8,337 nucleotides of DNA from Candidatus Levyibacteriota bacterium (GTDB lineage: Bacteria; Patescibacteriota; Microgenomatia; Levybacterales; UBA12049). Made by a program: the position numbers and the translations under genes. The DNA lies in contig JAHFKF010000045.1 in the NCBI GenBank assembly GCA_023245475.1, positions 2,349-10,685 of the forward strand, given 5' to 3'. Below, piece after piece: positions 6,399-8,337 of the stretch. The number at the start of each line of letters is the position of its first letter. The stretch's first letter is position 1. The notes beneath the pieces are model-generated. The model was not told the DNA's origin, searched no databases, and worked only from the letters and a program-made list of their open reading frames with translations.

Positions 6399-7959
6399 AA
6401 GGCGTAAGGACTGTCCATGGGGGAATTTTTGTATCAATACACGTAAACTTCTCAATATCTTGTTCAGTAATTGCCAACAGCTCTGGATCTTTCTCATGCT
6501 CACAAAAGTCACGATATATCTCGGGGTACAAACGATAGAGCCCTTCTTGATAGGTAATGTGTTTTGTTGCCTCAAGCAATTTTGGCCAAGAATCAGATTT
6601 GGCATTTACAAGCAAATCAAGTAACGAAGCCCGACTACGTTCCCCCGTTTGACTATCAACAAACACAATACTAGGACGAGTAAGAATGCCGTCACTGGTG
6701 ACAATTGGCAAACACTTCTCAATTTCATCGTGTAACCCAAGCTCTTGTAATAATGATATGTATGCAGCCTTTGTTTGTGTCAGATAGGTTGGCTGATCAA
6801 GTCCGCCTACCAAAAAGAAACCATAGTACATACTGAGTACCAAAAAAGTAAGCATGGTACTTGGTGTAATTTCTTCATTACGGAGAGCCTCAGAGATACG
6901 TGTTGGTGTCATCGGAATTTTAATCGTTTCATCAGGAGAGACTAGAACTCCATCTTTAGCAAATAATTGCACACGATCTTTCGTCGTTTTAGGAGTTGCC
7001 CAAAAGAGAAACGTCCCCTGCTTCTTTTTTAGATTGAATCCACAATGAATTGTATCGAAATATTTATAGATTAACCTGTGCCATTCTTGATTAAACAAAA
7101 TTTCATGCAATATCGTTTGCTGCTTCATATGGAATTTCTCAAGTGCTTCTGCTGCAACTCTTTCCTGAGAGAAAAAGATAAGATTCGGCATAGAGACACC
7201 AGACGAAGTGAATAATCGTTGCCAACCATAAAAATTTGCCAGCGTTAATTGATCGATATAATACTTTTGATCAAGCACTTCTTTGGTAAAGTAAATTTCA
7301 TCAAAGATTTTTATAATCTCATTAAGTTCACGTTTTTTGATAAGCTTTTGGCTTCTGTAATGAAGCAATGTCTTCTCTAAATGCTTTCGGGTCTGATCAT
7401 TATACCCGACTGAGGTTGTAACAGGTTGCGTATCCAAGCTGCGTCCAAAATAATTTAATTGATTTTCAACTATTGCATCAGTTACCAAGGACTGAAATAA
7501 ATGCCCCCTGGGATACCAAGGATTATTGAAAGAAACTCCTGAACAAGCAAGTACAATAAGATTTTTCCTTTCAGTCTCAGTTCTGTCTGCATAACCAAGT
7601 GACATCATAAGGGTAGCATTAAGGGTATTTGGAGAAAGTGGGACATAATGCTGAGCCGTTGCAATACTATGATTCGTTTCAAGTTGCGTATAGACACTCT
7701 CAGCCACTTTTTTCCCTAAGAGAACTTCTACCTTTTGGGCAAAAAACGTACGGAACTCATCTCGCCTATTCGTTGTTGCGTGCACAGGATTTTTTTTGAC
7801 AAGATTCGTAGCATAATCAAATATAGACAAGGTCTTAAAATCTTTTGGCAAGTATTGAGCTGTAGACCAATGCAACAAAATCTCAGATTCAAGTTGAGCA
7901 AATTGAGCAGCAGATATACTTTTTTTTACGGCCGGAGAAGGACTGTCTATAGTATCCAT
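6394..7959 (-). CDS. Uncharacterised 521-aa protein, possibly distantly BshC-like
   Basis: I do not recognise this protein with confidence. It has no signal peptide or clear membrane helix, apart from one hydrophobic patch (369-386). Distinct segments are VLACSGVSFNNPWYPRGHLF (136-155), a helix-rich middle (190-300) with SSGVSMPNLIFFSQ (252-265), a KQGTFLFW...DRVQLFAKDGVLV stretch (313-340), and ITPSTMLTFLVLSMYYG with GGLDQPTYLTQTKAAY (364-400). The length, order and spacing of the last three resemble what I remember of BshC, the putative cysteine-adding enzyme of bacillithiol synthesis (LMNSGDP, then an LF-R-dG stretch, then a GPGE-Y-LK motif). Identity is low and this is a hypothesis. The start at 7959 is fixed by an in-frame TAA four codons upstream. 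It is divergent from the tRNA-like gene (120-base gap) and ends 33 bases before the deformylase start. Length and single-frame integrity indicate a real gene. Confidence 0.88.
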   Translation of the reverse strand: MDTIDSPSPAVKKSISAAQFAQLESEILLHWSTAQYLPKDFKTLSIFDYATNLVKKNPVHATTNRRDEFRTFFAQKVEVLLGKKVAESVYTQLETNHSIATAQHYVPLSPNTLNATLMMSLGYADRTETERKNLIVLACSGVSFNNPWYPRGHLFQSLVTDAIVENQLNYFGRSLDTQPVTTSVGYNDQTRKHLEKTLLHYRSQKLIKKRELNEIIKIFDEIYFTKEVLDQKYYIDQLTLANFYGWQRLFTSSGVSMPNLIFFSQERVAAEALEKFHMKQQTILHEILFNQEWHRLIYKYFDTIHCGFNLKKKQGTFLFWATPKTTKDRVQLFAKDGVLVSPDETIKIPMTPTRISEALRNEEITPSTMLTFLVLSMYYGFFLVGGLDQPTYLTQTKAAYISLLQELGLHDEIEKCLPIVTSDGILTRPSIVFVDSQTGERSRASLLDLLVNAKSDSWPKLLEATKHITYQEGLYRLYPEIYRDFCEHEKDPELLAITEQDIEKFTCIDTKIPPWTVLTPF

Positions 7960-7985
7960 AACGACAAATTAGTAAAGAAGTATTC

Positions 7986-8013
7986 ATTATATACTAACCA
8001 ATAGAGGATGCAA
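7986..8013 (-). promoter_or_regulatory. Promoter of the 521-aa protein gene
   Basis: Minus strand: perfect TATAAT (7986-7991) and TTGCAT (8008-8013) with a 16-base spacer. Transcription would start near 7979, leaving about 20 untranslated bases without a Shine-Dalgarno motif. A much weaker TACTAA (7969-7974) ends 9 bases from the ATG and would give the near-leaderless spacing seen for the other genes. Confidence 0.5.
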
Positions 8014-8031
8014 TACCTTTAAAAGATGACC

Positions 8032-8059
8032 TTGACAACCGAAGTAAAAGTAATATAAT
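8032..8059 (+). promoter_or_regulatory. Near-perfect sigma-70 promoter of the tRNA-like gene
   Basis: TTGACA (8032-8037), 16-base spacer, TATAAT (8054-8059): both hexamers are perfect consensus. Transcription would start near 8066, leaving a 14-base leader before the predicted mature 5' end at 8080. It is the strongest promoter in the window, as expected for a stable RNA, and lies back to back with the promoter of the 521-aa protein gene. Confidence 0.8.
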
Positions 8060-8079
8060 CAGTTTTATCTTATTTTATT

Positions 8080-8170
8080 GGAGGGGTCGCATAGCGGCCT
8101 ATTGCACCCAGCTATTTCGGTAGCTGATCGTCAAGAATCTTGACCGTACGTTCGAATCGTACCCCCTCCG
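8080..8170 (+). tRNA. Type II, serine-like tRNA with no anticodon loop (tRNA-like RNA)
   Basis: Cloverleaf parts seen directly: acceptor GGAGGGG (8080-8086) pairs perfectly with CCCCTCC (8163-8169); D stem GCA/TGC (8089-8091, 8103-8105) with an 11-base D loop containing GG (8096-8097); long variable arm GTCAAG/CTTGAC (8130-8135, 8139-8144); T stem GTACG/CGTAC (8146-8150, 8158-8162) with loop TTCGAAT; discriminator G at 8170; no encoded CCA. The long variable arm and G73 indicate serine identity, and SerRS does not read the anticodon. Between D stem and variable stem lie 24 bases instead of about 20. They form a 7-bp hairpin (8109-8115 with 8120-8126, last pair U-G) capped by UUCG (8116-8119). 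No 7-base loop, no U33 followed by a serine anticodon and no other usable anticodon is present. It may be a charged, non-decoding RNA or a decayed tRNA; the intact stems and strong promoter favour a working RNA. Confidence 0.75.
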
Positions 8171-8225
8171 CCTTCGCTCGCCGAAGCGAGCTACGGCGGA
8201 CGCAGTCCGCTGAAGGTCGCGAAGG
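8167..8225 (+). repeat. GC-rich nested palindrome overlapping the tRNA-like 3' end
   Basis: TCCGCC (8167-8172, beginning in the acceptor strand) pairs with GGCGGA (8195-8200), enclosing GCTCGC/GCGAGC (8176-8181, 8186-8191) with a CGAA loop. Alternative pairings also exist: GCGGAC (8196-8201) with GTCCGC (8205-8210), and CCTTCGC (8171-8177) with GCGAAGG (8219-8225). It is far more GC-rich than the rest of the window. It resembles the TCCGCC...GGCGGA extragenic palindromes that I associate with Candidate Phyla Radiation genomes; only one copy is visible here. No T tract follows, so it is not a standard terminator. Confidence 0.65.
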
Positions 8226-8337
8226 AGAGTACCCACACACATCCCTGCCCGGAAGAACTGTTTAGAAGAATAACTGCCACCAAAGTTGCCAATTGGGACT
8301 CTTCGCAAGGGCCTGTACACCGCCCGACTTCGTCGCC
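8226..8337. other. Unassigned right-edge sequence
   Basis: No convincing gene is seen here. Plus-strand frames are either interrupted or lack a usable start before the edge. A minus-strand frame open from the edge (about 78 codons) is arginine-rich and runs antisense through the tRNA-like gene, so I do not accept it. Small features are a CCAATTGG palindrome (8289-8296) and a GGGC/GCCC pairing near the edge (about 8309-8325). It may be the start of a longer structured RNA transcribed from the 8032-8059 promoter. Confidence 0.4.

Noticed and set aside
8107..8129. Reading the arm as a normal anticodon arm with anticodon UCG or CGG
   Set aside because: Every 5-bp stem that gives a 7-base loop contains multiple mismatches; only the 7-bp UUCG hairpin (or the same stem read with a 6- or 8-base loop) pairs properly, and neither triplet is a serine anticodon.
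8309..8326. Similarity to the conserved 16S rRNA segment around the 1392/1406 site (GGGCC, TGTACAC, CGCCCG)
   Set aside because: It would need deletions within one of the most conserved stretches of 16S rRNA, and the flanks do not match. Most likely chance.
8099..8337. Arginine-rich minus-strand open frame reaching the right edge
   Set aside because: It is antisense to most of the tRNA-like gene; the open frame is explained by GC-rich palindromes.
1..8337. CRISPR arrays, insertion sequences, transposases or prophage genes
   Set aside because: No spaced direct repeats, transposase motifs or phage proteins were seen on either strand.

Overview
The window looks like a piece of a small bacterial genome, AT-rich (about 40% GC by eye). 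It has short intergenic gaps, almost no Shine-Dalgarno sequences and several promoters placed right against start codons. UGA is used as a stop (the disulfide oxidoreductase gene ends in TGA), so the UGA-recoding lineages are excluded. The membrane-anchored DsbA-like protein, the tRNA lacking an encoded CCA, the GC-rich palindrome at the tRNA end and the style of the two uncharacterised proteins together suggest a member of the Candidate Phyla Radiation (Patescibacteria). That placement is inference; no rRNA or ribosomal protein gene is present to settle it.

Layout. Bases 1-540 (minus) hold the N-terminal 180 codons of an uncharacterised helical protein that runs off the left edge. It is divergent from a Cof-type HAD phosphatase (597-1346, plus), followed by a membrane-anchored DsbA/BdbD-like thiol oxidoreductase (1401-2219, plus) with its own consensus promoter. 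DnaG primase (2222-3985, minus) converges on the DsbA gene with only 2 bases between the stop codons. The gap 3986-4416 has no convincing protein gene. It holds the dnaG promoter, a Rho-independent terminator, a promoter-to-terminator unit that may be an orphan small RNA of about 200 nt, and a long inverted repeat just behind the next gene. Then come, all on minus, a 521-aa uncharacterised protein (6394-7959), a peptide deformylase with an unusual active site (5809-6360) and a dihydrolipoamide dehydrogenase/mercuric reductase-like flavoprotein (4417-5790). The last two probably form an operon.

At the right end a near-perfect sigma-70 promoter, divergent from the 521-aa gene, drives a type II (serine-like) tRNA at 8080-8170. 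Acceptor stem, D arm, long variable arm, T arm and discriminator G are all intact. The place of the anticodon arm is taken by a 7-bp hairpin capped with a UUCG tetraloop, so the RNA has no anticodon loop. This is the most interesting signal in the window. It could be a serine-accepting, non-decoding tRNA-like RNA. The divergent 521-aa protein, whose motif order faintly recalls the bacillithiol enzyme BshC, is a possible but unproven partner. The tRNA 3' end is embedded in a GC-rich nested palindrome.

How the genes work together: most are independent housekeeping functions (replication priming, N-terminal deformylation, thiol redox, phosphate hydrolysis). The shared theme is promoter architecture. 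In five of the genes a -10 hexamer ends 8-10 bases before the ATG, which predicts leaderless or nearly leaderless mRNAs.
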